A DNA stretch of 64,000 bases from Actinomyces oris (GCF_006546825.1 NZ_VICC01000006.1:124001-188000), one strand, 5' to 3'. Positions 1-8,169 are shown, numbered from the stretch's first letter. The notes: generated by a model from the letters alone, not told the origin. Translations and numbers: made by a program.

Positions 1-50
1 AGAAACGCCAAACCAGTGAAATAGCAATATATGACGAGAGGAGGACACCG

Positions 51-590
51 ATGACAACACAGACAACAACGAACGCACGAGATGAGCACCCGGCCGTGCT
101 GGAGGCGGTACCGGCCACCGCACGAGGCGACGGTGGTGCGGACGCTGGGCCGATCGCCATCTTCTACGGCGCGGCTCACTACCCCTTCGAGCTGGCCCGG
201 CAACGGGAGCTGGTGGAGGACTATGCCGAAGCAACTGGCCTCAACCTGGTCACCGAGTTCCACGACCGACAGCAGTGCCAGGACGGGCTGAGCATGCTAC
301 TGGACGCCTGCCAGCGTGGTGGGGTCGAGTACGTCATCACGGCAGACTGGCCCACCCCCAACCTCACCACCACCGAAGCAGACGCGGTCATTGAGCAGCT
401 CGCCCAAGCCGGTACCCACCTGGTCTGCCTCAACGGCTGGCAGCCGGGCGACGGCACCCCACCAGCCTGGTGGGATGACGAAGAAGGCGTGTGGATGCGC
501 CAGCTCGACGCACTCAGAGAGGAAGAGCATAGGCAGCGCGAGCAGAGCAGTGAACCCACCGAAACCACCAAGGAGGTGCACCATGCCTGA
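51..590 (+). CDS. Serine-recombinase-like protein without catalytic residues
   Basis: This 179-residue protein is preceded by a good ribosome binding site (GAGGAGG, six bases before the ATG). From about residue 34 it follows the resolvase N-terminal fold pattern: a first strand (PIAIFYGAA), a helix with RQRELVEDYAEATGL, a strand VTEFHDR, a helix GLSMLLDACQRGG, a strand VEYVITADW and a final LVCLNG. Where active recombinases have the RVS serine motif and the LDRLSR arginines, this protein has GAA and DWPTPN, so it should be catalytically dead. Its stop overlaps the start of the large recombinase by eight bases, so the two are translationally coupled. A role as accessory or directionality partner is inferred only. 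No close family is recognised. Confidence 0.7.
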   Translation: MTTQTTTNARDEHPAVLEAVPATARGDGGADAGPIAIFYGAAHYPFELARQRELVEDYAEATGLNLVTEFHDRQQCQDGLSMLLDACQRGGVEYVITADWPTPNLTTTEADAVIEQLAQAGTHLVCLNGWQPGDGTPPAWWDDEEGVWMRQLDALREEEHRQREQSSEPTETTKEVHHA

Positions 591-2577
591 CGCACTCGCC
601 CCCGATCCCTTCACCGCCATGGCCGCCCAGCTCACTCCCAAGCGGGCCGTCTCATACATCCGCGTCTCTACTCGGGAGCAGGCCCAGCGTGGTGGTAGTG
701 AGGAGGGCTTCTCCCTGCCGGCCCAGCGGGAGGCCAACAAGCGTAAGGCCCAGTCGATGGGGGCGCTGGTGGTTAAGGAGTTCGCCGACCGGGGCGAGTC
801 GGCTCGTAGTGCGAACCGCCCTGAGCTGCAGAAGATGCTGGCCTACCTCAAAGAAGACGGTGGGATCGACTACGTCATCGTCCATAAGCTTGACCGCTTA
901 GCCAGAAACCGCGCCGATGACGTGGAGATCAACCGCGCCTTCGAGCAAGCCGGCGTCCGGCTGGTTTCCACCAGCGAGAACATCGACCAGACGCCTGGCG
1001 GCATGCTCTTGCACGGCATCATGTCCTCCATCGCCGAGTTCTACTCCCGTAACCTGGCCAATGAGGTCATCAAGGGGATGGGCGAGAAAGCCAGGAATGG
1101 CGGGACGCTGGGCAAGGCGCCACTGGGGTATGTGAACGTCCGTGCCAGGGATGAGAACGGCCGAGAAGTCCGCACCATCGCCCTGGATGAGGAGCGGGCA
1201 CCGCTCATACGCCTCGCCTTCACGGAGTATGCGACGGGGCAGTGGACGACGAAGAGGCTCGCTGCGCACCTGCACGATCGCGGGCTGACGACCGTGCCGA
1301 CGGCCCGTAAACCGGCCAAGGCGGTGACGGGTGCCCAGCTGCATCGCATGCTGCGCCACCCCTACTACAAGGGCGTCATCTCCTTCCAAGGCGTGGAGTA
1401 CGCCGGGGCGCATGAGCCCTTGGTGGACGAAGAAACCTGGAGCCAGGTACAGGCCGTGCTCGACTCCCATCGCTTCGGCGAGCGCGAGCGTCAACACAAC
1501 CACCACCTTAAGACGACGGTGTACTGCAGCCTGTGCGGGGCCCGCTTGCTGGTGCAGAACACGCGCAACAGCAAAGGCGACCTCTACCCCTACTTCATCT
1601 GCGCCAGGCGCCAGCGAACCCACGACTGCGCCTTCCGCGCCGTTCTGATCGACGTCGTCGAAGAGCGCATGAGTGACCTCTACCGGACGATCCAACTCAG
1701 CAGCCAGGATCGCCAGCTGGTGGAGCAGTATGTGCGGGAGGAGCTACGGCACCTTGAGCGCGACAAAGACCGGACAATCCGCTCCCTAACGACACGGCGG
1801 ACGAACATCGAGGACAAGCGCCGCCGCTTGATGCACGCCCACTACGAAGGAGCCGTCCCCCTGGAGCTGCTCCGGGAGGAACAGACCCAGCTCACGAGCG
1901 AGCTCGACCATATTGAGCGCCAACTGGCCGCCTACCAGGCCGACATAACCGAGGTGCGGCAGCGCCTCACTCAGGCCCTTGACCTCCTCGAGGACTGCCA
2001 CCGCCTCTACACCGCCGCGCCTGCCCACCTAAAGAAGCTGCTCAACCAGGTGTTCTTCGAGCGGGTGCTGGTCAATCCGGCGGTGGATGAGGAGGGCCGA
2101 GTCATCCTGCCGGACGATGGAACGAATGATGGCAGAGGCAAGACCATGACCGACATAGCAGCTGGCGACTGCCCGATAGGGGAGAGTGACGACGGGCCAT
2201 TGCAGCGGGCTGCAGCACCGCGCCTGCTGGCCGACGCAAGTAGCGACGCCAGCCTGGCAGCCGACCTCCGGCGGCCCTTCGACTGGCTGACCAGCCGCCG
2301 GATGCACAATGTCGCACGACAGCACCGTGCGACCTTGTTGCAAGACAACACCCAGGAAAACCGGGACAACCAAGTGGACTGCCCGGTCACCAACACCGTC
2401 TGCAACGACGAAGCGCTCACCAGTGGTGGTGAGCGCTTCGCATCTTCATCAACTAACCCAGACCGTGTTACTCATGACCTAGGTTTGGGTAAGGCTATCG
2501 TGGTACCCCCACTGGGATTCGAACCCAGGACCTTGTGTTTATCAGACACGATACGAGGTATAAGCTCGCTGCTCTAA
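583..2577 (+). CDS. Large serine recombinase (site-specific integrase)
   Basis: A 664-residue serine recombinase expected to integrate and excise the element. The start at 583 follows an AAGGAGG site; the reading frame is open much further upstream but that part only shadows the preceding gene. Visible parts: resolvase N-terminal domain with the catalytic motif YIRVS (serine at residue 29) and the KLDRLARNR arginine motif; recombinase domain to about residue 300; zinc ribbon with CSLC near residue 314 and two further cysteines near 340 and 349; then a long charged coiled coil to about residue 480. The last 150 residues are low in recognisable conservation, contain a 13-bp perfect inverted repeat in the DNA, and the final 25 or so codons are the antisense of a tRNA. 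The C-terminus may therefore be set by the integration site. Confidence 0.9.
   Translation: MPDALAPDPFTAMAAQLTPKRAVSYIRVSTREQAQRGGSEEGFSLPAQREANKRKAQSMGALVVKEFADRGESARSANRPELQKMLAYLKEDGGIDYVIVHKLDRLARNRADDVEINRAFEQAGVRLVSTSENIDQTPGGMLLHGIMSSIAEFYSRNLANEVIKGMGEKARNGGTLGKAPLGYVNVRARDENGREVRTIALDEERAPLIRLAFTEYATGQWTTKRLAAHLHDRGLTTVPTARKPAKAVTGAQLHRMLRHPYYKGVISFQGVEYAGAHEPLVDEETWSQVQAVLDSHRFGERERQHNHHLKTTVYCSLCGARLLVQNTRNSKGDLYPYFICARRQRTHDCAFRAVLIDVVEERMSDLYRTIQLSSQDRQLVEQYVREELRHLERDKDRTIRSLTTRRTNIEDKRRRLMHAHYEGAVPLELLREEQTQLTSELDHIERQLAAYQADITEVRQRLTQALDLLEDCHRLYTAAPAHLKKLLNQVFFERVLVNPAVDEEGRVILPDDGTNDGRGKTMTDIAAGDCPIGESDDGPLQRAAAPRLLADASSDASLAADLRRPFDWLTSRRMHNVARQHRATLLQDNTQENRDNQVDCPVTNTVCNDEALTSGGERFASSSTNPDRVTHDLGLGKAIVVPPLGFEPRTLCLSDTIRGISSLL
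2409..2440. terminator. Perfect hairpin inside the recombinase 3' region, possible terminator
   Basis: Two 13-base arms, starting CGAAGCGCTCACC, pair perfectly around a six-base loop. The hairpin lies within the open frame of the recombinase, about 60 bases past the end of the tRNA transcribed from the other strand. It could terminate the tRNA transcript (minus) or the recombinase transcript (plus, where it is followed by a modestly T-containing stretch), or be a protein-binding site near the attachment site. Its position inside coding sequence is unusual. Confidence 0.5.
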
Positions 2578-2595
2578 CCGCTGAGCTATGGGGGC
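2501..2595 (-). tRNA. Unusual tRNA-Ile-like gene with two possible anticodon arms (UAU and GAU)
   Basis: Read on the minus strand the gene has a 7-bp acceptor stem (GCCCCCA with TGGGGGT, one G-U pair), a D arm (GCTC/GAGC), a T arm (CTGGG, loop TTCGAAT, CCCAG), discriminator A and an encoded CCA. Between D and T arms are two consecutive hairpins instead of one. The first (GCGAG/CTCGT) has loop CTTATAC with anticodon UAU. The second (GTGT/ACAC) has loop CTGATAA, a standard tRNA-Ile GAU anticodon loop, followed by a normal five-base variable region AGGTC. Read conventionally it is a 92-base tRNA (95 with CCA) with anticodon UAU and a 24-base variable region, a length seen in Leu, Ser or Tyr tRNAs but not Ile. 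Removing either hairpin leaves a normal tRNA-Ile. Confidence 0.75.
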
Positions 2596-2787
2596 GCGGC
2601 CACGACATCGACGGCGTCGAGGAGGCCGACGCCGCCGGCACCGGAGGGGGCCAGCAGCGCGGAAGTAGGTTACCCCAGATGACGGCCGCATCGGTCGTTT
2701 TCCCCACTGTGTTCCGTCAGGTAAGCCCACACGCAGGCACCACGCTTCGTTGCCCCCTGACATCTCAGGAACCGCCGGCCCTACCGC

Positions 2788-2793
2788 TAGCCT
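2788..2793 (+). promoter_or_regulatory. Leaderless -10 box for the NIF3-like gene
   Basis: TAGCCT ends six bases before the ATG at 2800 and there is no ribosome binding site, so the transcript probably starts at or next to the start codon. The same arrangement recurs at several other genes in this window. Confidence 0.6.
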
Positions 2794-2799
2794 GGTCGC

Positions 2800-3702
2800 A
2801 TGAGTCACACTCCTGCACCCGCATCTCCCGAGGCCGGACACGGACCTTCGCCTAGCACCCCGGAAGGCCACCTGACCGTCGGCGACGTCGTCGCCCTCGT
2901 AGAGGCCGCCGCACCTCCCGGCCTGGCCGCCTCATGGGACTCCAACGGACTCATCTGCGGCGACCCCGCCGAGCCGGTGCGCAGCATCCTGCTGGCCGTC
3001 GACCCGGTGGCAGCCGTCGTCGACGAGGCCATCGACGCCGGCGTCGACATGGTCATCACCCACCACCCCCTCTACCTGCGCGGAACCGAGCACGTCGCGG
3101 CCACCGACCCCAAGGGCCGCACCGTCCACCGCCTCATCCGCGCCGGCATCGCGCTCCTCAACGCCCACACCAGCCTCGACGCCGCCCACGGGGGAGTGGC
3201 CGACGCCCTGGCCGAGCGTGTCGGACTCGTCTCCACCGTCCCCCTCGAGCCCGACCCCGCCTCCCCGGATCAGGGCATTGGGCGGGTCGGCACGCTCCCA
3301 GAGCCCGTCACTCTGCGCCGGCTCGCCACCGACGTCGCCGCAGCCCTGCCCGACTCCGCCCCCGGCCTCCTCGTGGGCGGGGATCTGGACGCCGTCGTCG
3401 AGCGAATCGCCGTCTCAGGTGGGGCGGGTGACTCTCTCCTGCAACGGGCTCGAGAGGTCGGAGCCGATGTGTTCCTCACCGCCGACCTGCGCCACCACCC
3501 CGCCTCCGAGCACCTGGAGGACGGCCGCCCCTATCTCCTGTGCGGGACCCACTGGGCTACCGAGTGGGTCGGCCTTGAGCCCCTGGCCCGCAGGCTCACA
3601 GAAGACGCCCACTCCCGGGGAGCCTCACTGGCCGTCCAGGTCTCCCACATTGTCACGGACCCCTGGGCGCTGCGCCTGCCGACCGGATCAGACCGGGCAT
3701 GA
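2800..3702 (+). CDS. NIF3-like dinuclear metal centre protein
   Basis: This 300-residue protein belongs to the NIF3/YbgI (DUF34) family, a conserved group that binds two metal ions in hexameric toroids; its reaction is unsettled, with GTP cyclohydrolase-like and metal-handling roles suggested for members. Family motifs are visible: THHPLYLRG near residue 87 and NAHTSLD near residue 126 supply metal ligands, and a late CGTHWATEW segment holds the usual second-half histidine and glutamate. Length is normal for the short form without an inserted PII-like domain. The first 25 residues are a proline/serine-rich extension. The start is supported by a leaderless promoter. It is followed after 46 bases by the zinc-ribbon homologue, a common actinobacterial pairing. 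Confidence 0.88.
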   Translation: MSHTPAPASPEAGHGPSPSTPEGHLTVGDVVALVEAAAPPGLAASWDSNGLICGDPAEPVRSILLAVDPVAAVVDEAIDAGVDMVITHHPLYLRGTEHVAATDPKGRTVHRLIRAGIALLNAHTSLDAAHGGVADALAERVGLVSTVPLEPDPASPDQGIGRVGTLPEPVTLRRLATDVAAALPDSAPGLLVGGDLDAVVERIAVSGGAGDSLLQRAREVGADVFLTADLRHHPASEHLEDGRPYLLCGTHWATEWVGLEPLARRLTEDAHSRGASLAVQVSHIVTDPWALRLPTGSDRA

Positions 3703-3748
3703 GAGGATTCGCAGGAGCAACCTGCGCACACCTGAAGGAGCACACGCC

Positions 3749-4483
3749 GTGACCAGCGCCCCCATCGCCCAGCAGCGCCTTCTCATCGACCTCCAGGACC
3801 TCGACTCCCGCCTGGCACGGCTGCGTCACGAGCGCAAGCACCTTCCGGTCCTCACCCGCATCGAGTCGGTCATCGAGCGCCTCAAGGTCAACAAGCGCGC
3901 AGCCATTCAGGCCGAGGCAGCCCTCGACGAGGCCAAGAAGCAGGCCACCCGCAGCGAGGAAGAGGTCGCTCAGGTGGTGCGCCGCGCCGAGGTGCTGCGC
4001 GAGCGCCTCCACTCCGGTACCAGTGCGGCCCGTGACCTCTCCGCCATCCAGGGGGAGATCGACCAGCTCGGCCAACGGCAGTCAGCCTTGGAGGAGGCGC
4101 AGATCGTGGCCATGGAGGAGCTCGACTCCGCCCGGCAGGAGGCGGAGCGCCTCAGCCAGGAGGAGTCCGAGATCCGTACGGCCGGGCGGGAGCTCACCGC
4201 CAAGCGCGACGCCGAGTTCGCCCGACTCGATGAGGAGATCGAGTCCCTGGAGAACCAGCGGGCGGACCTGGCCGGAACCATCGAGGCACCCCTCCTGGCG
4301 GACTACGAGGCCGTGCGCACCTCCACCGGCGGGCTCGGCGCAGTCGCCCTGAGAGGACGTACCGTTGAGGGTGGCGCCGTCGAGATCAGCCCCCAGGAGT
4401 TGGCCCGCATCGTGGCCGCCCCTGCCGAGGAAGTCATCCACGCCGAGGAGAACGACGTCATCGTTGTACGCATGGACATCTGA
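3749..4483 (+). CDS. Coiled-coil protein of the C4 zinc-ribbon (DUF164) family, lacking the cysteines
   Basis: A 244-residue protein, starting at GTG 3749 six to eight bases after GAAGGAG. Residues 1-180 form a long, highly charged antiparallel coiled coil, as in the DUF164 family that usually follows NIF3-like genes. The family normally ends in a four-cysteine zinc ribbon. Here the matching C-terminal stretch (EGGAVEISPQELARI, then EVIHAEENDVIVVR) keeps the framework but has no cysteine at all; the protein contains none. Members of this family can bind nucleic acid, but the role here is not known. Transcribed with the NIF3-like gene, and ends at a hairpin shared with the convergent yaaA gene. 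Confidence 0.8.
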   Translation: MTSAPIAQQRLLIDLQDLDSRLARLRHERKHLPVLTRIESVIERLKVNKRAAIQAEAALDEAKKQATRSEEEVAQVVRRAEVLRERLHSGTSAARDLSAIQGEIDQLGQRQSALEEAQIVAMEELDSARQEAERLSQEESEIRTAGRELTAKRDAEFARLDEEIESLENQRADLAGTIEAPLLADYEAVRTSTGGLGAVALRGRTVEGGAVEISPQELARIVAAPAEEVIHAEENDVIVVRMDI

Positions 4484-4496
4484 CGGCGCGGCCCGT

Positions 4497-4522
4497 CTGA
4501 AGCCGGCCGCCACCGGCTTCAG
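4497..4522. terminator. Bidirectional terminator hairpin
   Basis: CTGAAGCCGG and CCGGCTTCAG pair perfectly around a six-base loop between the convergent zinc-ribbon homologue and yaaA. It overlaps the last bases of yaaA. No clear T-run follows on either side. Confidence 0.65.
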
Positions 4523-5328
4523 CGGGTCACCAGGGTGAGAGTCCGACGCCCCTGCCGGTCCGGCTCGCAGACCTCGACGTCGTCGATGCCCTCCAGGCCC
4601 CCGGCGATGCTTGCGATGTCGTCCACGTGGACGTGCTCGGGCACGGAGCCGGCGGCAATGGCCCTGAGGAGCTCTCCGGTGAGCAGTCCGCGAGCGTGCT
4701 TGGCCATGTGGGAGACCACCTTGCGCGAACCGTCGTCGGCGGTGCGCACCACGCGCACGCTCACCACCTCAATGCCGTCGCGCGCGGACGGCTTCCATGC
4801 GGCCGCATAGTCCGCCGACCGGCAGTCCACCACCAGTCCCTGTGCAGCCATGTCAGTGAGCGACGGCGCCAGGTGCGGCTTCCAGAACGCCGGCAGGCGC
4901 CCCGGTCCAGGCAGGGACGTGCCCATCGACAGGCGGTGGTCGGGCACCAGGTCAGTGGGGGACAGGATGCCCCACAGCCCCGAGAGAACAACGCAGTGGC
5001 GCTCCAGCGCAGCCCGGCCGGCCGCCTCCTTGGCGATCGAGTCGAGCCTGGCGGCCTCGTACAGGACCCCGGTGAACAGCTGATGGGCGGGGACGCAGGG
5101 CGAGGTCTCCAGCGTCAGGTTCGTTGCAACTTGCTCGGCGCTACGCGGTCCCAGCCCCAGGACGGAGGCCCCCTCGGCACTCCGGCTCACCTCAGCCAGC
5201 GCGGACATCACCTCGCGGCGCGCAGCAGTAAGCCTGTCCGCGTCCAGGAGCGAGTCAAGTTCCAGCGACGGTCCACTGGCAGGAGCGGTCTTTCCCTCAG
5301 AGGGAGGAAGCAGGATCAGCACCTGCAC
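4519..5328 (-). CDS. yaaA: YaaA-family peroxide stress protein
   Basis: A 269-residue member of the YaaA (DUF328) family, which in Escherichia coli limits free iron and DNA damage under hydrogen peroxide stress. The start is placed at GTG 5328 because the family begins with a strand and the motif LILLPPSEGKT, and because the upstream in-frame extension runs into the RNase P RNA gene. A second GTG lies two codons later at 5322. Other conserved stretches are the LSGLWGILSPTDLVPDHRL segment and KHARGLLTGELL near the end. The gene points away from rnpB and is convergent with the NIF3 pair. Confidence 0.85.
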   Translation of the reverse strand: MQVLILLPPSEGKTAPASGPSLELDSLLDADRLTAARREVMSALAEVSRSAEGASVLGLGPRSAEQVATNLTLETSPCVPAHQLFTGVLYEAARLDSIAKEAAGRAALERHCVVLSGLWGILSPTDLVPDHRLSMGTSLPGPGRLPAFWKPHLAPSLTDMAAQGLVVDCRSADYAAAWKPSARDGIEVVSVRVVRTADDGSRKVVSHMAKHARGLLTGELLRAIAAGSVPEHVHVDDIASIAGGLEGIDDVEVCEPDRQGRRTLTLVTR

Positions 5329-5397
5329 ATGATAGGCGGCTCCCAGCAGGTCAGGGGCCGACGGCGAGCGAGACTCCGTGCTGATGCCCCACGGCGC

Positions 5398-5403
5398 TAC
5401 ACT
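5398..5403 (+). promoter_or_regulatory. -10 box of the RNase P RNA gene
   Basis: TACACT lies seven bases before the predicted 5' end of the RNase P RNA helix P1 at 5411. No convincing -35 hexamer is visible. Confidence 0.5.
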
Positions 5404-5410
5404 GACCCGT

Positions 5411-5811
5411 GCGGACGAGCCGACCGGGCGGCCGCGGTACCGGCCACCGCCTTCATAGTGGTGGCGGGCTGAGGAACGTCCGGGCTCCACAGAGCAGGGC
5501 GGTGGCTAACGGCCACCCGGGGTGACCCGCGGGACAGTGCCACAGAGAGCAGACCGCCCACCGGATACCGGTGGGTAAGGGTGAAAGGGTGGGGTAAGAG
5601 CCCACCAGCGCGGCGGGTGACCGTCGCGGCTCGGTAAACCCCGCCCGGAGCAAGACCGCACAGCTGGCGCTTGAAGGCTGCTCGCCCGAGTCAGCGGGTA
5701 GGTCGCATGAGGCCGCTGGCAACAGTGGTCCAAGATGAATGGTCGCCACCGCCCAGGCCGGCAACGGTGGGCGGCAACAGAACCCGGCGTACAGGTCGGC
5801 TCGTCCGCCCC
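5411..5811 (+). ncRNA. rnpB: RNase P RNA (bacterial type A)
   Basis: The catalytic RNA that trims the 5' ends of precursor tRNAs. Its ends form helix P1: fifteen bases at 5411-5425 pair perfectly with 5794-5808. Inside are the hallmarks of the bacterial RNA: GAGGAACGTCCGGGCTCCAC near the 5' end (P4/CR I), the ACAGTGCCACAGAGAGCAGACCG segment split by CR II features, GGTAAGGGTGAAA, and the GGTAAGAGCCCACCAGCG segment. Open reading frames crossing this interval on both strands are artefacts. A strong hairpin 20 bases downstream ends the transcript. Confidence 0.95.
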
Positions 5812-5828
5812 ATAGAACCTGTTGAAAC

Positions 5829-5867
5829 GGTTGTGGCCCGCCAGGATGATCCTGGCGGGCCACAACC
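5829..5867. terminator. Strong bidirectional terminator after rnpB
   Basis: An 18-bp GC-rich stem beginning GGTTGTGGCCCGCC, with a tiny loop, pairs perfectly between rnpB and the convergent membrane-protein gene. It can serve both. Confidence 0.8.
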
Positions 5868-5895
5868 GACACGTGGTCAGAGGCGGGTAGCGCGT

Positions 5896-7089
5896 TTACT
5901 TCGCCGCCACGTAGACCTCATTCTTGTTGTCCACCTGCGAGAAGGCGCTCACCGCGAAGGCGCCCTTCTTCTCATTGGCGGCGGACTCGTCAACGAGGAA
6001 GACGAAATCACCCTTCGCCTTACCTCCATCTCGAGGCATGCTCTGGCGGATGAAGAGCGACTGTCCGCCGATAGACAGCTCAGCCTCGGAGGTGTTCCCC
6101 TCGTGGGTGAACCCCACCTGGAGCCTGAACTCCTGGAACTGTCCCTCTCCGTGGTAGGTGATCTCAACGGGAACGCGAATGTACACCTTGCCAGCCGGAG
6201 GCTCCTTGTAGCTGTACTGGTTCGTGGCGGCCTTCAACGAATCATTGGCGTTCCACTCGACATCGCCGACGGTGACGTCAACCGAGGCGTTCGGGTCGTC
6301 GTCGTACTTACCGGCATGCAGCGTGATCGGCCCGGCCTTCGGGTCGAGGGGGTTCTTCTCGCTTGATCCGGGGTCGTTGCTGCCCGGCTTGCTGGTCTTG
6401 GAGGACTTCTTCTGATCCGGGCTGTCAGTCTTGTCGGAGTCGCTAGGCTTCTTCTTGGAGTCAGAGTCAGAGTCAGCCTTTTTCTGGCTCTTCGGCTCCG
6501 AGGTTGACGTGCTGTCCGCCTTGTCGTCCGAATCGCTGGAATCGCCCTTGAACATGAAGATGCTACCGATCACCAGGGCGACCACGACGACTGCAGCAAT
6601 ACCGGTCCAGAACCACCACTGCTGGGTCAGCGGCTTGGAGCCGTTGCCAGGGCCGGCCGGAGCGGCGGCGTTGGGCTGCCACCCGCCAGCGGGAGGCTGC
6701 ATGCCTCCGGCGGCCCCCTGGGGCTGGTAGGGCGTGGGCGACTGGGCGTAGTCCATGTTGGCCGCGTAAGGGCTGCCCCCGGTTGCGGGAGCGCCGGCGT
6801 AGTCCCCGGAGGGGGCGGAGGCCGACATGCCTGTCGGGTCGGCAACCGGTGAGGCAGTGCTCAACGACGCCGTCGGGGCGGTCGACACCGCCTGGGTCGG
6901 AGCCCACGCCGGGTCGGCCTCGGTAGCGGCGCCTGCGGCCGAAGCAGCGGAGGCGGCGGAGTCGTCGACCCAGATCTGCCAGCCTTCTGGAGCCGGTCCC
7001 CAGGCCGGGTCGGGCTGCCAGCCTGCAGGCGGTTCGAAGCCCTCGGGTGGCGCGGGCCAGTTCGGCGGTGGATTGAAGCGCAAAGCCAT
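5896..7089 (-). CDS. Single-pass membrane protein with proline-rich N-terminus and extracellular C-terminal domain
   Basis: This 397-residue protein is not assigned to a named family. Residues 1-40 hold a proline/tryptophan motif (PAGWQPDPAWGPAPEGW) found at the cytoplasmic end of many actinobacterial membrane proteins. A proline/alanine-rich stretch follows to residue 158, then one membrane segment at 159-180. Residues 181-250 are a serine, aspartate and lysine linker, and 250-397 look like a beta-rich exported domain of the DUF4352 or immunoglobulin-like kind (strands such as VYIRVPVEITYHGEG and DFVFLVDES). It has a good ribosome binding site (GGAGG). A surface or sensing role is possible but not shown. 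Confidence 0.7.
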   Translation of the reverse strand: MALRFNPPPNWPAPPEGFEPPAGWQPDPAWGPAPEGWQIWVDDSAASAASAAGAATEADPAWAPTQAVSTAPTASLSTASPVADPTGMSASAPSGDYAGAPATGGSPYAANMDYAQSPTPYQPQGAAGGMQPPAGGWQPNAAAPAGPGNGSKPLTQQWWFWTGIAAVVVVALVIGSIFMFKGDSSDSDDKADSTSTSEPKSQKKADSDSDSKKKPSDSDKTDSPDQKKSSKTSKPGSNDPGSSEKNPLDPKAGPITLHAGKYDDDPNASVDVTVGDVEWNANDSLKAATNQYSYKEPPAGKVYIRVPVEITYHGEGQFQEFRLQVGFTHEGNTSEAELSIGGQSLFIRQSMPRDGGKAKGDFVFLVDESAANEKKGAFAVSAFSQVDNKNEVYVAAK

Positions 7090-7250
7090 GAGAACCTCCG
7101 GGAGGAAATAAACAGGGAGAAACCCGCATGGGTTTCCTGGGCAGAATAGAGATGTCCGCTACTCAAGGACCCTACGTCGTCACCTTATCGTGAGGCAACG
7201 TGACCGCGCTCGATCGTCCTGGATGTGGATGGGTAGCGATACCCACTGCC

Positions 7251-8156
7251 TCAAGGCAGGGTGAGCACCTCGGCGCCGTCCTCGGTCACCACGAGCGTGT
7301 GCTCGAACTGGGCAGTACGGGAACGGTCCTTGGTGACCACCGTCCAGCCATCGTCCCACTGCTCCCACTCGATGCCACCGAGTGTGAGCATCGGCTCGAT
7401 GGTGAACACCATGCCCGTCTCGATGACGTCGTCGTGCAGAGGGGCGGCGTCGTAGTGGGGGATGATGAGGCCGGAGTGGAACGCCTCCCCGACGCCGTGT
7501 CCGGTGTAGTCGCGCACCACCCCGTAGTCGAAGCGCTTGGCGTAGGCCTCGATGACGCGGCCGATGACGTTGACCTCGCGCCCCGGCTTGACGGCCTTGA
7601 TGCCCCGCTCCATCGCGGTGCGGGTACGTTCGATGAGCAGCTCCGTCTCGCGGTCGACCTCGCCGACGGCGTAGGTGGCGTTCGTGTCGCCGTGGACCCC
7701 GCCGACGTAGGCGGTGACGTCAAGATTGATGAGGTCTCCCTCGTTCAATCGGGTCGAGTCCGGGATGCCGTGGCAGATGACCTCATTGATCGAGGTGCAG
7801 ATCGACTTGGGGAAACCCATGTAGCCCAGGCACGAAGGGTAGGCGCCGTGGTCGCACAGGTACTCGTGGGCGATCCGGTCGAGCTCGTCGGTGCTCACCC
7901 CCGGGGCGATCGCCTTGGCGGCCTCGGCCAGGGCGCGGGCGGCCAGCCGCCCCGCGACCCTGATCCGCTCGATCGTCTCGGCGTCCTTGATCTCCGAGGC
8001 CGTGACGCGCTCGGGGCCGTCGTGGAACATGTATTCGGGGCGTGCGATGGACGCAGGCACATGACGCTCAGGACTGAGCGTCCCGGGAGTCAGCGTGCCA
8101 CGCGGCGCGCGGTCGGCCAGTGAGGCCGAGGACGCAGGGGAAGCCGAAGAAGTCAT
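7251..8156 (-). CDS. map: Methionine aminopeptidase, type I
   Basis: Removes the initiator methionine from nascent proteins in the cytoplasm. The 301-residue protein has an N-terminal extension of about 40 residues before the catalytic domain, as in the actinobacterial MapB type. Metal ligands are visible: the aspartates in NLDVTAY and GDTNATY, the histidine in TGHGVG, and the glutamates in TIEPML and FEHTLVV. Two ATG codons lie further upstream (8180, 8168), but the start at 8156 is preferred because a TATGCT box ends seven bases before it, giving a leaderless transcript, and no ribosome binding site exists for the others. Confidence 0.92.
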   Translation of the reverse strand: MTSSASPASSASLADRAPRGTLTPGTLSPERHVPASIARPEYMFHDGPERVTASEIKDAETIERIRVAGRLAARALAEAAKAIAPGVSTDELDRIAHEYLCDHGAYPSCLGYMGFPKSICTSINEVICHGIPDSTRLNEGDLINLDVTAYVGGVHGDTNATYAVGEVDRETELLIERTRTAMERGIKAVKPGREVNVIGRVIEAYAKRFDYGVVRDYTGHGVGEAFHSGLIIPHYDAAPLHDDVIETGMVFTIEPMLTLGGIEWEQWDDGWTVVTKDRSRTAQFEHTLVVTEDGAEVLTLP

Positions 8157-8163
8157 GGTCGTA

Positions 8164-8169
8164 AGCATA
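8164..8169 (-). promoter_or_regulatory. Leaderless -10 box for map
   Basis: TATGCT on the minus strand ends seven bases before ATG 8156. It lies within the longer open frame, which argues that the longer N-terminus is not made. Confidence 0.55.

Larger units (their letters stand above)
1..2505. mobile_element. End of an integrative element carrying a serine recombinase, abutting a tRNA gene
   Basis: The left end of the window holds two overlapping genes of recombinase type (51-590 and 583-2577), and the second runs into the 3' end of a tRNA gene on the opposite strand. A recombinase gene placed directly against a tRNA 3' end is the usual layout at one end of an element integrated there. The rest of the element lies before the window start, so the other boundary is not visible. 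The exact attachment core was not identified; it is inferred to lie in or next to 2501-2595. No transposase or phage structural gene is visible here. Confidence 0.6.

Noticed and set aside
4627-5865. Long open frames overlapping yaaA and 5450-5870 on both strands
   Set aside because: They lie across the RNase P RNA or shadow yaaA; high GC content leaves many spurious open frames.
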